A DNA stretch of 64,000 nt from Alnus glutinosa (GCF_958979055.1 NC_084886.1:16658654-16722653), one strand, 5' to 3'; positions 1 through 13,884 are shown, numbered from the stretch's first letter. Made by a program: numbers and translations. The notes: generated by a model from the letters alone, not told the origin.

Positions 1-1952
1 TTCTCTCGGATAATGACTGTGTCAGAGTTTCTTTATTCAAGACTAAATATGTAAAATATAGGAATCTCTTTACTAGTCCTCTGCCTACTGGTTCTTTTAT
101 TTGAATGGTATCAAATCCATTGAACCTTTATTAAAATTTGGAGCTTGCTTTATTCCTCATTTTTCAAGCTTGCTTGTAGTATGGTTTGGATATCGGGGCT
201 GTCCCTGGGGTTAGTTCAATACAGAATTCCATTTCTCTATCTAGAGGAAGTCCTGGAAGATCTTCTGGAAAAACATCAAGGAATTCTTGCACCACTGGTA
301 TGTCTTCTATCTTCTTTTCCTCATGTGATGATTCTTTTATGCATGCTAGATAAACTTGGCATCCTTCTAATATCAATTGTTTCGCTTGAGTTGTTGAAAT
401 CAATCGCAGGGTATGGTTCACTTTAGTTCCTACGAATTTGAATTCGGTGTCGGCTGGTAATCGAAAAATTATCTCTTTGCTGCGACAATCGATGATGGCA
501 TGATTGTTTGACAACCAATCCATCCCGAGAATGATGTCGAACCCCTCCATATCAAATACTATTAAATTAGCTGCGAGATTCCTCCCCTCTATATAAATTG
601 GACAGTTCAAAACTATTTTCCTGCATATCACAGCTTTTCCTATTGGGGTGGCTACTAACACTTCTATTTCCATTGGTTCCATACTAATATGAAATCTCCT
701 AGCATACTTAACTGATATAAACGAATGAGTAGCACCAGAATCAAATAAAACAACAGCTTTGCCAGTAAATAAGGGTAGAATACCTGTAACTACTTCATTT
801 CCAATCTCTGCTTCACCTGGCATGAGAGCATAGACTCTTGCTTGAGTAAGCTGCTTTTGTCCATTTCCTTGTTGCTGGGGTTTATCTCCTACCTTTGCCT
901 TGGGGCAATCTCGTACAAAATGTCATCTTTGTCCACATCGAAAACAATTGTTGGTCTCCATGCGACATTGTCCTTGGTGATAACGGTGACATTTAGAGCA
1001 AAAAGTGCCATTAGATGGCATCGGCCTGTTCCCTCTAAATCTGACTTCTCAATTGTTACCATTTGGTCCTCCTCTCCACCCAGCCTGGTTTTGATTCAGT
1101 GGGGGTGCAGCTTTTTTTCGAAATTCCGCCGTTTCCGTAGCGTTCCTTTTCAAACTCTCCTCAGCCAAGGAGGCCTTGTTCACCAATTCCACGAAATCAC
1201 GAATCTCTAGACAAACCACATGATCGTGGATTCGAGGGTTGAGACCTTGTTCAAATTTCCTCACTCGAATCTCTTCGTCAGCTACCAAGTAGGGAGCAAA
1301 ACGCGCCAATTCATTAAAGCGAGCCACATATTGAGTGACAGTCAAATTTCCTTGAGTGAGATCCGTGAATTCCCGGGCTTTCGCATCTCTGAGAATCTTG
1401 GGAAAATATTGTTGAAGGAATTCTTTCTGGAATCGCTGCCAGGAAATTGCTTCTTCGCTGCCCAGCTCTTGGATTAGCAGTACTTTCTTGGCAACCCACC
1501 AATTTCTGGCTTCACCCGACAATCGATATGTGGTGTACTGCACCTTTTGTTCTTCTGTGCAGCCAGCGAGTCGTAAAATTTCCTCCGCATCGATCAGCCA
1601 GTTCTCGCATTCCATAGGATCCCGTTTACCATCGAATAAGGGAATTTGAAGACGCTCAAAGCGTTTGAACGGACATCCACGTTCTTCGTCACGAGGTGCA
1701 TCTCTCCTAAGATCGGTTATGGCCGTAACGAATTCTCTGGCCATAGCTTGAAACATTTGTGCCATGTTTTGAAAATTCTCGTTTCCAGAGCCTTGAGAAG
1801 ATTCTTTGCCTCCTTCCGACATCACTCTGAAACGGGTCAAAGTTAGAATTCCTATATAATTACTCAACTACGTTAATAGTATTGTATCTTAACCTAAGCC
1901 TGGGTCTCCATGTTTTCTAGGTTCTTATAGCAAGTCAACAACAGTTGACGTT

Positions 1953-1964
1953 GCTCTGATACCA
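1953..1964 (-). other. Primer binding site (initiator Met-tRNA type)
   Basis: The minus strand reads TGGTATCAGAGC, the standard plant retrotransposon primer site complementary to the 3' end of initiator methionine tRNA, three bases inside the LTR edge. It fixes the LTR boundary and the orientation of the element. Confidence 0.9.
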
Positions 1965-4332
1965 TGTTGTCACGCCCCCGTTTTGGGATATAAGGGAAAA
2001 CGCGAACTAAAAGATAAATAAATAAATAAAGACGGAGAGTTTCAAGACACGAGTAATATTACTATTCATACTAACTACGATAGCAATATCAAAATTTATA
2101 CACTGGGGTTCAAGGTTATTTACAACTCAAAAGTAAAGTGGTAATACAAAAGCTAGCAATCAACATTGCTAGAAAACCACCTAAGTTAAAGGACTGAAAT
2201 GTGTACAGTTTCCATTACAAAATAAAACTGTACTATCGTGATCTATTAGCTCTACAGTCCTTGTCCACGAAGGAGTCCCCAGGTACTAAAACTGCTATTA
2301 TTTACAGCTATCTACATCATCAGCTAGTCCACAGAACAATAGGTCCAGGTTGCCCACTGATAGGGCCAGATCTGTGGATCAGTAATAACCAGGAGTCCCA
2401 CTGGTACTCCTCCTCTCATGACTATTATATAAACCTTCATCTGAAAAATGTTATAAGGAAAAAGGGTGAGTTCGACAACTTAGTAAGGAAATCACAACCA
2501 ATAAGAGTATGATATATTTTTCTGAATTCTAAAAGGAGTACTAAATAATGAATAAATGACATTTATATCTAGAATGCGTGATGATACATAAATCATTTAA
2601 ACAGAGTGAAAGTTTTATCCGCCACCGGCCCACCTCCGCAATTTAAACAAGTGCGGCGCACGTTATGTTTGGCACGTCCAAAAGGACCGATCCCGAAGGA
2701 CCTAATTGCTCATCCTGTTGTCACAGAGAAGAGCCGACGGATTAGGAACTTCGCTAGGTGAAGCCCTCCCGACCGATAGCCCACACTTTTGATGTAGTTG
2801 CCACGCTACTCAAATGGATCCGGATCAAAACACGATGCAGCCGTGGGATAAAACTATGTGTAATATATGCACATATAATTACGACGTTATAGTCATTTTC
2901 TGCTCACATAGAGCACAAGCAACATATATGATATGGTACACAAATATATCTATACCAAAACCTCATGAAATCATCTTTTAACACATATACATTGAATATC
3001 ATATGATCACATGATTTCTCAAGCACATTTAATAATAAGAGTGATATTATGACAAAATATTAAAGAGACAATTAATAAAAAGGAATAAAGGTGTTAAGGA
3101 AAAATCCCCGACTTTTTCTTTTGAAAAGTCCTATTAAAATTTTGCCGGGGTTTCTAGGTTGTGTTCCCTTACCTGAGTTCTCTGAGCAGACTTTTTAAAT
3201 ATCTCTACCTGCTGGGTTTTCTTTGAGTTTCAAAGCTTCACAATTCGTAAAGGATGAAGAAGAAAAGAAACACAGCCCTTTTTAAACCAGAACACCAGAT
3301 GGAAGTAGCTTGAAGAAGAAGAAAAAAAATTACGTGCAAGTTACGCAACTAAGGACGTCCAGAAAAAAAAAAAAAATATGAAGTTACTCCCTTGCCACGT
3401 GTCCTTTTTTGCTGCCAAGTATATATATACACATATATTATTATTATTATTATTATTATTATTACTGAGGTGTTATACAACATATGGCACATGCCCCATA
3501 ACATGCACCTGATAATTAGAGTTACATCTAATAGTGGAAGATAATAATCAATGTGCAGCGGAACACATATCATAAGCGGAAATATATCTAATACATAACA
3601 GTTAATTACAACAAGAGCCATTTACAAGAAGGCTTATAAAACATATTACACTAATTACATACTAAAATATAAGCTCAACAAATACATGTGCCACGTAGGA
3701 CACGAGCCATAAATAAAATACCCAAAATGCGGATTACCCATAAGTCCGTGACTTATGACTGTCGCGATATGCTCCAATCATAGCAACTCATACGCTAGGT
3801 GGACGAGTCAATATCTATATCCGCAAAGCCTGCAACCAAAGTATAAACATCTGCATAGTTGCTGGGGTTGCCGCATCCGTACAGGTGAAATTATGAGCCC
3901 ACCGTCTTAACATAAATAAATACACTAAGACCTCAGAGGTATATTATTCATTGAGTTTTCGCAAAGAACTAACTTTTCTTTTCTAGTCATGTGTACACTA
4001 TAACAGCCACCAATTGTATAAACTTTTATTTGAAAACCCTCATAGCTGATATAGCAAACACCGACTAATAGAAAACATTTAAAGCATACTACGCAGCTGA
4101 GCTTATACGTAGAAGTTCCATTGTTGGAAACAACTACATACATCCTCACCTACTATATTACTTTTGATTCAGTGATATTTAGAAAACAATAGCATTTAAA
4201 TCATGCAACCATCCGATACAAATATACATAAGCTCTTTTCCATTGAGACTCTTATGCATACTAATATGTCTAGCAAAACTAATCATAGTATAAAAACATC
4301 ACACTCATAAAAACAATACTATACATGCTCAT

Positions 4333-4425
4333 GCAGGTTTCCTCATGGAAATTAATCCATGCCTCATGAGAATTAACCCAAGTTCCTCATGAAAATTAAT
4401 CCAAGCCTCATGGGAATTAACCCAA
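4333..4425. repeat. Short tandem repeat inside the gypsy LTR
   Basis: About four units of roughly 22 bp alternate CCTCATGGAAATTAATCCA and CCTCATGAGAATTAACCCA. The equivalent part of the inverted LTR relic (15370-15460) also holds a tandem repeat, with units around GAGAGGGTAAGCCTCATAAT. This looks like a rapidly changing block within the LTR family. Confidence 0.75.
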
Positions 4426-6189
4426 GTATAGTTTCCCGTGGGCTATAAACCTCACTTCGATGCACGTTTAGCATTCATAGCTCATGCCTTAAAACAATAT
4501 ACATATACTTTCTAGTTTCATGAACATGCTTTTAACTCCTGCTTCCAATGTAAATCCATAAACAGTTTAACACCTCAATTCATCAATCAACATTTGCATA
4601 ATTTAAATCCCAACGACATCTCACAATTAAATCCTTCAAATCAAGTCAAATCACACTTTTCATTCACACATCATTTCTCATAAACATCATTGATACTTCA
4701 ACATAATTGAAACTACTTCAAACATCCAAAACATATTGTCAATATATAGTCGGTTCGGATTTATAAAATACATATTTTGCAATTCTATAATATATGAAAA
4801 TAGTAGTTTCTCAATGAGTAAAATACTCACCTTGGCTGCGCGGATATAATCACTAGGTCTCCTAGACACCACCTTGCAATATATCACTGTGGAATAACAC
4901 ATTGTACTATTTAGTATTTTAAATAATTAACACCCTAATTAGCACTTGAATCGCTCAAGGTTAAACCGTTGGAAAACTCATAATATTTTTAAGGGTTCCA
5001 AATGATTACCCATAAATCTTAGACACTAACTAAAACTCAAACAATACTAACCCAAAGTATTTACTAAAGATTAGATATTAATATCACTATTTAGTTATTT
5101 ACTTATAATATTAATTACTAACCCGTAATTAATTCCACTAACCCATACATAATTTTCACTAACACTTTTATAATAATATTAGCACTAAAATTATATTCAA
5201 TAATCTCTAGCTTATTTCTCACTAACATTTTATCAATATCATTAACTCTAATATTATGTTCATAAATCTTTTTACATCAATTACTAACATAATTTAACTA
5301 TCTAAATTTTAATCAATTAAAACTCCCAAATTAATTTAACCCATCAAATTAGGGTTTCCAAAATTAACCCATAATTTATAAAATACTAACTTAATCACAA
5401 CAAATATTAATCTCACTAACATAAACACTAATATATTTAAAATAACATTAATCCTTAAATTAGGAATTAAAGGAACTTACCCAAAAATTTATCCAAATAA
5501 TACCCAGTGTTTGGAGAATTTTCCAAGCTCCAAACAACGCAAAGCCTAAAGAAAATACTATATCAAACTCATATTTTGCTAGATTTAACCAAAAATCTCA
5601 AAATATGAATTTAACTATTTACCTCAAAACGATCAGTAGAAACATAGATTCAAAGACAGATAAAAAATTGAATCGTTGGATATTTGAAAATCACAACTTT
5701 TATAAATAAGGAAAAAGAACCCCCCCTTTATCTCTTCTCTCGGCCACACAGAAAGAGGCACCCTCTTTCATCCTTTTTCGTTTTTTGCGCCTCACACCTT
5801 ATCTTCTTTTTTCTTTTCTTTTAAAATGACCGTGCGACAGTGTGAAAGGCCATTTGGCCTTCTTGTGTTTTTTTTTTTTAATGGCCACATGGCCGTTTTG
5901 TGTGAAGGGCAAAGGCCCTTCATTCTTAATTATTTTTATTTCCTTTTTATTTTCTATTTTCAATTTCTTTTCTTATTTTCTATTTCTATTATTTCATTTC
6001 TCTTTTATTATTCATTCTATCTCATCTACTATTTTATTATTTGTATTTCTTTTCTAACTATTTTATCTATTTTCTATTTTATTTGGACTTTAAAAATATT
6101 CCTTTGCATTTTTAATGACACTAAAATAATTTTAATTAATCATTTACTCAAATTTTATACTCTAATTATTAAATAATGTCTCAAATATT

Positions 6190-6804
6190 ACAAATCATAT
6201 TTCCAAAGAACACAATATGGAATGGAAAATCCAAGTTTCCCCTTCTCTTCCAGTATGGAGCAAGCTCAAAGCAATTTCATACAAGATTAATTATGACACT
6301 GCCATCATGGAAGATTTCTCAACCCAATCGGCAGTTTGTCGTGATTCTACAGGAGCTGTTATTCAATGTTTAGCTCAAATTAGTCCCTCATGTTCAGCTA
6401 TTTATGGTGAAGCTACTACAGCTCTCCTAGCAGCACAACGGTCTCTGTCTCTCAAGCTTCCTTCAGTCATCTTTGAAGGAGATTCTCTTATGGTCACCAT
6501 TGCCATCAATAATCCTACTATTATACAAGACTGGAGAATCTCTTCACTTATCTCGGATTTTTCTTCCACTACTCCATCAACAACTAGCTGGTCAGTTAAT
6601 CATATCAATCGAAGTGCAAACTTCTGTGGCAAACTAGGCCGCAATTAGATTTATTTCTAGCTACATTCCCAATCCGTCCTACTTACCGATTTCTTTTCCA
6701 CCCAGTTTAGGAAAGAAATCTTCTGCTTCTTTCTTTGTTCCTTGAGTTTTTTTTTGTGCTTTGTTCTTTTTGATTGTACTTTAAAAAAAAAAAAAAAAAA
6801 AAAA
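6190..6804 (+). mobile_element. LINE 3' end (RNase H domain) inserted in the LTR
   Basis: Bases 6217-6648 encode a 143-residue plant L1-type RNase H domain. Recognisable pieces are KINYDTA, AVCRDSTGAVI, GEATTALLAAQ, FEGDSLMV and the C-terminal HINRSANFCGKLGRN. It is followed by about 130 bp of 3' untranslated sequence and a poly(A) tail (6782-6804), the normal end of a LINE. Everything 5' of the RNase H is missing, as in target-primed reverse transcription that stopped early. The first catalytic Asp lies in NYDTA, but the domain alone has no use. I could not find a clean target duplication, so the 5' edge is approximate. Confidence 0.75.
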
Positions 6805-7376
6805 GAAGAAGCTAACTGAATGCATTTTTGCTCCTTCGGTTTACTTGCTATTAATATTCTATTTTATTTATTATTATTAATATATTTTTATAGCTTACAA
6901 TAGAAGCTAAAATAACACCATTTTCCGTAAATAAAATCATCTAATGCTTTTAAATCATTTGTAATGTAAATTTATACTCTAAAACAACTCACCTTATAAA
7001 ATCAAGACCTATAAATTAAATTGCACTCATCAAAATATATCTCCATAAGTATTCACATATCTCTAAAAATACCCTCGAAATTATTAATTTATTATTTTGT
7101 CTATAAAATATTCTAACAGGATTTTAATCTCGAAATCAAACTCTGGGTCATTACACCTTCACGCACAGTGACAGCACAACTCTTCTTTCTATTTAAAATA
7201 GAGCATCCTCTCTACAAACTAAAACAGAAAAAAAACATACGCCTCTCTCTCTCTCTCCCTCTCAGATTTTAAACGTCTCTCTCTGGCTCTATAAAATGAA
7301 GGAAACTTGAAGACAGAAGGAATTTTTGAGGTATCGTCTCTCATCGTTTTCTCTCTTTTGTTCAAGTTTGACTCTC

Positions 7377-7378
<2 letters not shown>

Positions 7379-7460
<82 letters not shown>
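7379..7460. repeat. (CT)n microsatellite
   Basis: About 40 uninterrupted CT units, preceded from 7241 by shorter CT runs. The following sequence (GGGTTAGTTGGG and T-rich DNA) resembles a plant 5' UTR intron start, but no coding exon follows that I can support. Confidence 0.95.
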
Positions 7461-7463
<3 letters not shown>

Positions 7464-7614
7464 GTTAGTTGGGTTTTTATGCTTTAATGTTAAATTTTGA
7501 AGAAAATCGATCTAGGTTTTGTTTGTTGATGAGCTTGATTGATTTTTCCATGGATTTTTGAAAAGAAATTTTCGTGGGTCTTTGTGTTGAAGACTATATG
7601 ATGTTTCGTTAATT

Positions 7615-8830
7615 TTGATTTTTGATTTTTTTAATTGAATAAGAAAAATGGTTACAAGGGAGGATCTTTCCCATTTCTGATCTGAAAGGAATAAGAAGTG
7701 GGTGATCCTATTAATGAAAAAGGGGTGGATTCCCCAACATTAGACCCAAACCAAACTGAAACAGCACTGAGATATTTACAAATGGTAGGAAATGAGACAA
7801 ATAAATGACCCGATCTTTTCAAAGGGCCGCACAAGACAGTTTCAAAAGTGAAAAGAAAATCAGATCAGGACAAGTCCAACTGCATCCCCACTTAAGACTT
7901 GCAACAATCACCAAAAGATAGCAGGAATAGTAAAAACGCTGTTAGAGTCCAAAAAAAGGATTGCAATAAAGAGAGAAACCAACACAATTTCAAATACAAT
8001 AGTTTCTTATAAAGGAAAACAATAACCTAAGTAACATAAATAAACAACAGCTAAAACAATAATAGAGAGCTGGTTGAGGGGGGTGGACTGGGAGCCGCCA
8101 ATGGTGGCTCGTGAGGACCATGCACCGCCACTGGAAGGTCTGTCTCCAGCAAGGATCGTAGAGGTTGCCGGGAACCACCGAAAATCTGGCATGGGAAGGG
8201 TGGAGGGGGGTGCGTGACCACCACACGCTAGAAAGGGAGACAAACTCCCTGGCCAGTGCATGCCACGCTTTGATGTGTGGCCGGCGGAAGAAAACGTAGC
8301 GACCATCAGTGGAAATGGAAGACGCCGACGAATCCACTGGTGAGGCACGTGTCGTGCAATATTAGATGGAGGAGCGTAGATCTAGACCCAACAACCTAGC
8401 CAAAAATCACAAAAAACACAGTGGAGGAAGAGGGTAGAAACCGGTGCACTTTGTGCTGTGGAGACGGAAAGCATAAAAGACAAATAAATTGTCTCTGATG
8501 AGGCAGATAGGGCTAGAAAGAGGTTCTAACATGATAGGGACCTCATAAAAGGTGTGTAAGTAACGGGGAAGGTGAGGGAAAGAGGAGAAAAAGAGAAGAG
8601 AAAAGGGGGGCAGGGAAGCTTTCGGCTTCCCTCCCATGGCGTTTGGCACAAGAAAGAGAGCAATGGTTTTTTAGAGAGAAGGCAGACATTCTCTCTCTAA
8701 AGGCAATTCGTAAATGAACATTTTTTATGTCACTAGAATGTGAAAGAATGTGTATTTTGATTGTTAAGGAAAGGTTGTTTGGATCTTTTGGGTTGAGCTT
8801 AAATTGATGATTTTGATGACGCATGACAAA
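7615..8830 (-). other. Unidentified repeat-like unit, minus strand
   Basis: This GC-richer stretch differs from its AT-rich surroundings. On the minus strand it runs from about 8830 to a short A-rich end at about 7628 and has no long open frame, only overlapping short ones in several frames (for example 8007-8348). The layout (transcript-like composition, A-rich 3' end) would fit a decayed non-LTR element or retrotransposed transcript. I do not recognise a protein domain and found no flanking duplication. Confidence 0.3.
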
Positions 8831-10550
8831 AAGGAAACAACATAAAATAAATATAAATCTTACGCTAATTCAGAGTCTCACCAAAATAATGATAAAAAGA
8901 GGTTGAACCAGAGTCTCACTGGTCTCGCAAAATCTCATCACCAAAAGAGAAGGGGAATTATGGAAATAAATATCTTTGTTTATCTGTCTCCATAGAAGTA
9001 CAAAGAGCTTTTAAATAGACACTGTAAAATAAACCATAACCTTAATTTGATTGACTTTGGGCCAAGCCCATTATTGAATTATAAAATAACTCTAATCTTA
9101 TTTTGACCGACTTTGGGTCAAACTCATTATTAAATTGCAAAATACATTAGCTCTTAAAATATAAAACCTAAATAAATCTAAAGACCGAATATTCTTACTT
9201 TATCCTGCATCATCATTGATGTGATTGATGTGCCCATCTTATGATTAAGAAAATTGCTAGTAGATTATGGAAATTGTCCCTATCTTTTTGGATGTCATGA
9301 ATTGGTCCCAAGTTATGGTTAGAATATGGATAATAGTTTCGGATTGATTCTTTTTGGTGTGGCCGATCGAAAGAAAAATGGAAAAATTTGGAATTATTTT
9401 CCAGTGAGTTGGCCGGTTGCCTTGATTACGGTTGTCAATGGTAGAGATTTTTTTTTTTTTTTGGTAAAAAATTTGTAACATATTTCAAATTTGTATCAAA
9501 TTAGGAGTGAACCTCGATGTTAGTTTTGGGTTCAAATTGTTAAGGAGGCTGTGATTCATGGATTACAATTAAATTGTTGTCTTCAATTGTATATGAAGTA
9601 TTAATGATAACTTTAGATTCAATTGCTATTGGATAATGGTCTGATTGAGAACTTTGGAGTTATGAAAGGGGATTACATTGCCTGATGAATCATGCAAGTA
9701 GCAGGTGAAAGCACTATTTTGTTCTTATGTAGTAGTGCGTGGAAGACAATATAGCAACTAAATGTTCCAAGAGTGGTGAAAGTACTGTTATTGACAGACA
9801 CACTTTAGCTAGTACATGAAAGCGTATACCACAATTCTTCTTGTCTATCAATAACTATAGGCATTGTGTGATGGATGTGTAGAAGTAGATCATTATCAAA
9901 CTGATATTAGAAATATTGGCTCATATTTGGAATGAGAAAGTTACACTAATATTGTTGTTACCGTGCACAATAATGATGAATAATATGGAATCGAAAAAAG
10001 AGAGCAAGAGAAAATCAAAATACAGATTTATGTGGTTCGACAATGTTCTTACATTTACGAGAGTGCGACTATAGTTCAATATATGATTTAGAGTTAGAGC
10101 ATAACATACTTATATGAAAACCCTAATGTACGAACATATATGAAAGACTCTAAAATACGTTGTACCGTAACGTGGAGCATTTCCTCCGCACCCCCAGAAC
10201 CTATTCGTCCCAAGGCTAACATAATCAAAATCAACCTATTCACTCATTTCACTTCGCTCAGCTAGGCTTTGACAACTAGCCACCGATACTAGTATTTTAG
10301 TATTACTTTCTATGCTTGAGAGAATATGAACTACTTATTGCAACATATATCTAGTACAAAAAGATATCATGGGCATATCTATATTTGCTCTTTTCTCTTA
10401 ATTGCATAGAATGATTAGTATCTAACAATTCCAACAAGGTAACATTAGAAAACATACACCGTACCAAAGCAAACAACGGCCCTTTCTTTTCATAATTGAC
10501 ACAGGAAAGGATAGTAGGGAACAATAACACAATAAGTTTTATAAGGAAGT
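8831..10550. other. Intergenic, AT-rich, no gene seen
   Basis: No supported coding exon. The part at about 9990-10440 (a phrase like ATTTATGTGGTTCGACAATG, then CCTCCGCACCCCCAGAACC) resembles sequence often found in plant copia LTRs and may be an LTR relic, but I see no paired repeat or primer site. Confidence 0.35.
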
Positions 10551-10554
10551 AAAA

Positions 10555-11832
10555 CTAATTTTTCATGGTGTACAAAGTTTGTAAGAAGGTCATGATCAAC
10601 AGGCAAACTGTGGCCAATGTCGAAAAGAACAGCCCATGGAGTGTTGAAGTAATTGTGCATAAGCATTGCACGCCCCATCTAGGCCGCCTGCGTCGGCAAA
10701 AACTATTCACTTGCTTGCAAAGATTTGTGTAGTAGTATTCACTCAAATTACTGTCATGGTAAAGCTTGTTAAAGAGCTGGCCTGCATCCTTTGGGTTCAA
10801 CCAGTTATCAATTATCCGATTCTTGTAGAGAATATCCATGTCCTTAGAAGTAACAATGAGGTTGTCAAGGAGTATGGCATAGGAAGTGATCCTGCTTGCA
10901 CATTTTGGGCAGACATTGTTCATAGCTGATGAGATTTCGAAACACAGTTTCTGTTACGTCATGAATTAGCAATGGAGGGATTTCTAGAACGCCATCAATA
11001 AATTTTACGTCCAATATGCTTTTAGACGAACCCCTTTTGAATTTGATTCTAGCTTCCACGAGGCTCGTAGCAGAAGGCAGGGGCTCCCATCCTCGTATTC
11101 TTCTTTCTTTTCTTCAGAAGATGAAGCAGACAATTTCCTGAGCAGATCAACAAAATGCATGATTCCCTTCATGCTTATCAACTGAACCAGAGGAAGCGTT
11201 CAATATGATAAAACGCTGGAACAAAAGAAATCTGTGGCAAGTTGAATTAGGGGCTTGTTGCGGCGGCTAGAATCCTTTGTCAAGTCGAACAAAATCTCAA
11301 GTACCATCCAAGGTACTTGGTTTTCTAGCAATATGAAGTCATGGCCTAGAAATTGTAACAGACATGACCTGGTGAAAACAGGGTCATCTTCTTCTCTAAG
11401 CTCCCGATAAGCTTCCCTGAAGATCAACTCAATAATAAAGCAACCATCAATCACCAGAATTTTGACCAGTTCTTCGGGGTTGTAATCAATTGCATCAGCA
11501 TAACACTCACGAGCCTGTTTCTCCATCCTCATTATGGAAGTAACGATAGTTCTTAACATTGTATCTGGAGAGTGTGAACGAGAGATGAGGCCTTGCAAAT
11601 ACTTCGTTTTAATTTTTCCTGTGGCTTTCAAGTTTGGCTGCCGATGATGGAGAGGCCCAATAAAAAATGCTTTGGGGATAAAAGCTTTTTTGTTATGCCT
11701 AAAGAGTAGAGCAAGGGTTTTGAAGTTGCAACAATTCAGTGGCATGAGCAAACCATGGGGCATCGTAGCTTCTATTGAAGTGACCAACCGGTCGATATCA
11801 TTTCTAACACAATCTTCTTCATTCACAGCCAT
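10555..11832 (-). pseudogene. DUF247 (UPF0481) gene, broken
   Basis: The minus strand encodes most of a DUF247 protein, a plant family with a C-terminal membrane anchor and mostly unknown function. From 11832 an open frame of 210 residues starts MAVNEEDCV and holds the family motif IPKAFFIGPLHH and the conserved region LLENQVPWMVLEILF; it ends at a TGA at 11200-11202. The same frame goes on (MHFVDLLRKLS) to about 11100. A frameshift then leads to ARIKFKRGSSKSILDVKF and EIPPLLIHDVTETVFRNLI, another near 10910 to SYAILLDNLIVTSKDMDIL, and more near 10690-10640 disturb the end. The C-terminal hydrophobic segment (TLATVCLLIMTFLQTLY) survives. One stop and at least three frameshifts make it a pseudogene; an assembly fault is unlikely to give so many. 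Confidence 0.85.
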
Positions 11833-13700
11833 ACGTTGGATATGTTCTTTTGCTTTGAAAAAAAAAAAATTGTTTTGACTTTGTTTTCAAAAGTCGAAAT
11901 AAACAAAACAAAAAGGACTCAAATTAAGATGAAAGTATGTAATAAGCATTAAATTCACATACCAGTAATTATTTAAGAATTTGGTTTTTGGTTCCTACAG
12001 TGAAGTTTCCAGCTTGCGTTCAACATCCTGCAATAAACCCATCAAAGAAATTTACTTGCAGTTGTGAGTTCTACTCAAGAAATCCAACCTCTACAACTCT
12101 AATGCGAATATGGCTGTGATCAAATTTTAATTGAACACGCGCTAATAGTACTGTGTTTGTTTAGTTCTTCTTCTCTCTTGTATCATTCCAAAAAAAAAAA
12201 AAAAAAAAAAAGAAAAGAAAAAGAGAAATGGGTCTAGACAAAGAGCAAGAAGCTGCTACTACTTTATTTACAATTTACAAAGGCCTTCTTTGAAGGTTGA
12301 AACTGAGGAGTGCATGCTTCAAAATATGTTATGAATTATGATGCCACAAACTTGGGATGATTTTTTAACTCAATTGTTCTTAAAAGGCGTTTTCTTCTGT
12401 GTTAGAGACTGTCAGGCTTTTTATTTACAGCACTGTATGAAATAGCACTTGAAAGTTGAATGAGAGAAGGAAAAAAAAAAAAGTTAAGCTAGCTGAGTAG
12501 AACTCACAACTGACTTCTCAAGTCTGATTCATTTGAACATGCAGAATTGCAGTGGCGATAGCAGTGATAGACTGAGGGCTACAAGTCTACAACATCACTT
12601 CTGCCATCACTCAACAATCAACATCTTCATCAAAAACTTTAAAGACTGCAGTAAACTTTCACGATCACGAATCACGATCCAAATTGATCTTTAAAAAATA
12701 AACGAATCGTGCGCCGCGGGCCCACTCACAAATCATGAGCCAAACCTCACCTTCTCTTGTCTTTTCTCTATTAGTTAATTTACATTTAAATTAATTTTAA
12801 TTAAAAAAAAAGGGTGAATAAGTGAATTAACCATGTCAAATCAATAAAAAAAAATTGATAAAAAAAGTAAAAGAATACAAATTAACATTTTTCACTGTAA
12901 AAAAAAATGCCCCATACATCCTCTTTATATTCTTTTTTTATATTCTTATTTTTTAAAATTATTATTAGATCTATGAGGTCCATATAAAAAAAATCCACAT
13001 GAACCCATGAATTCAATGCTGATTTTTCTAAATTGAGAAGATGAAAGAAGGACATGAAGAGGAAATAAATCATTTCTCTTTTAAAAATGAAAATTGCTCT
13101 CCTCAAAAAAAAAATAAATAAATAAAATTGCTACTTTGTATATACTTTGAAAATTGATGTTATTTTAGATGTATCTCAATCAGCAGTTGGAAATACTATT
13201 TATATCTCAATTAGCTGTACCTAAGATTCCCAAAGTGTTATTTAAAATTCATGAATCGGGAGCCAAATCTCAGTCTATATTTTCAAATACAACTATGCAT
13301 ATATGCATATGCCTGGTTTCAAGCATATGGATAACGCTTATTATGACATGTATTCGTATGGTATCATATGTTATTGTGGTTAGTGTATGACTTGTGGGTA
13401 AAATTGTACCAACTAGGCGATTAGGCAAAGGAATCATCTGTCATTTTATCTATTCCTTATGTGCGCTAAGGCGCTTCTTCATTATGCTGAAACGTCTGAT
13501 TTCATAAAAAAAAAAAATATTTAATTGTTGCGCATCAAATGATTATCTCTTTTCTAACTTGTTTGGCAAGAGAAATGATCCCTGCACTCATATAACACAA
13601 CACCTGCATAACACGCTGACGTGGAAAGTGGTTTTTTTTATTATTTTTTGTTTTTTCTTTTCTTTTCTTTTGGGATTGAAAACTGGTTGGAGGGGATTGA
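11833..13700. other. Intergenic, no gene seen
   Basis: AT-rich with poly(A) runs (12190-12210, 12470-12482) and no coding potential that I can support. The 5' flank of the DUF247 relic (11833-12050) shows no conserved element I recognise. Confidence 0.5.
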
Positions 13701-13711
13701 AATTTTCATTT

Positions 13712-13747
<36 letters not shown>

Positions 13748-13848
13748 AGTTCCGTACGAAACCGCCGCCGCCGCTCATTCGCTCGCCGGTCGTCCCCTTC
13801 CCGGCGCTGCTTCACTGGCGTTCGGTCTCCTCTGTTCGAAACTACCGC

Positions 13849-13884
<36 letters not shown>

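Larger units (their letters stand above)
1..7155 (-). mobile_element. Ty3/gypsy LTR retrotransposon, cut by the left window edge
   Basis: Read on the minus strand this is an LTR (7155 to 1968), a primer binding site (1964-1953), Gag (about 1860-1050), a zinc-knuckle region (about 1000-890), an aspartic protease (about 820-550, with the active-site run DSGATHSF) and the very start of reverse transcriptase, which leaves the window at base 1. The Gag carries the usual plant gypsy stretch around FDGKRDPMECENWL. Style and very long LTR suggest a chromovirus of Tekay/Del type, which is inference. The visible coding part looks broken, with about two or three interruptions. The second LTR, integrase and RNase H are outside the window, so age cannot be measured here. 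Confidence 0.85.
1968..7155 (-). repeat. Long terminal repeat of the gypsy element
   Basis: On the minus strand the repeat begins TGTAATGACCC (7155) and ends GGGGCGTGACA (1968), so its ends are imperfect inverted repeats with TG and CA limits. It sits three bases from the primer binding site. At about 5.2 kb it is unusually long, partly because a LINE 3' end (about 6190-6804) is inserted in it. The middle (3483-4800) matches 15170-16450 in inverted orientation, which supports LTR identity. A (TTA)n run lies at 3437-3463. Confidence 0.7.

Noticed and set aside
8007-8348. Two overlapping minus-strand frames as a gene
   Set aside because: They overlap in different frames, no domain is seen, and the surroundings look like a repeat.
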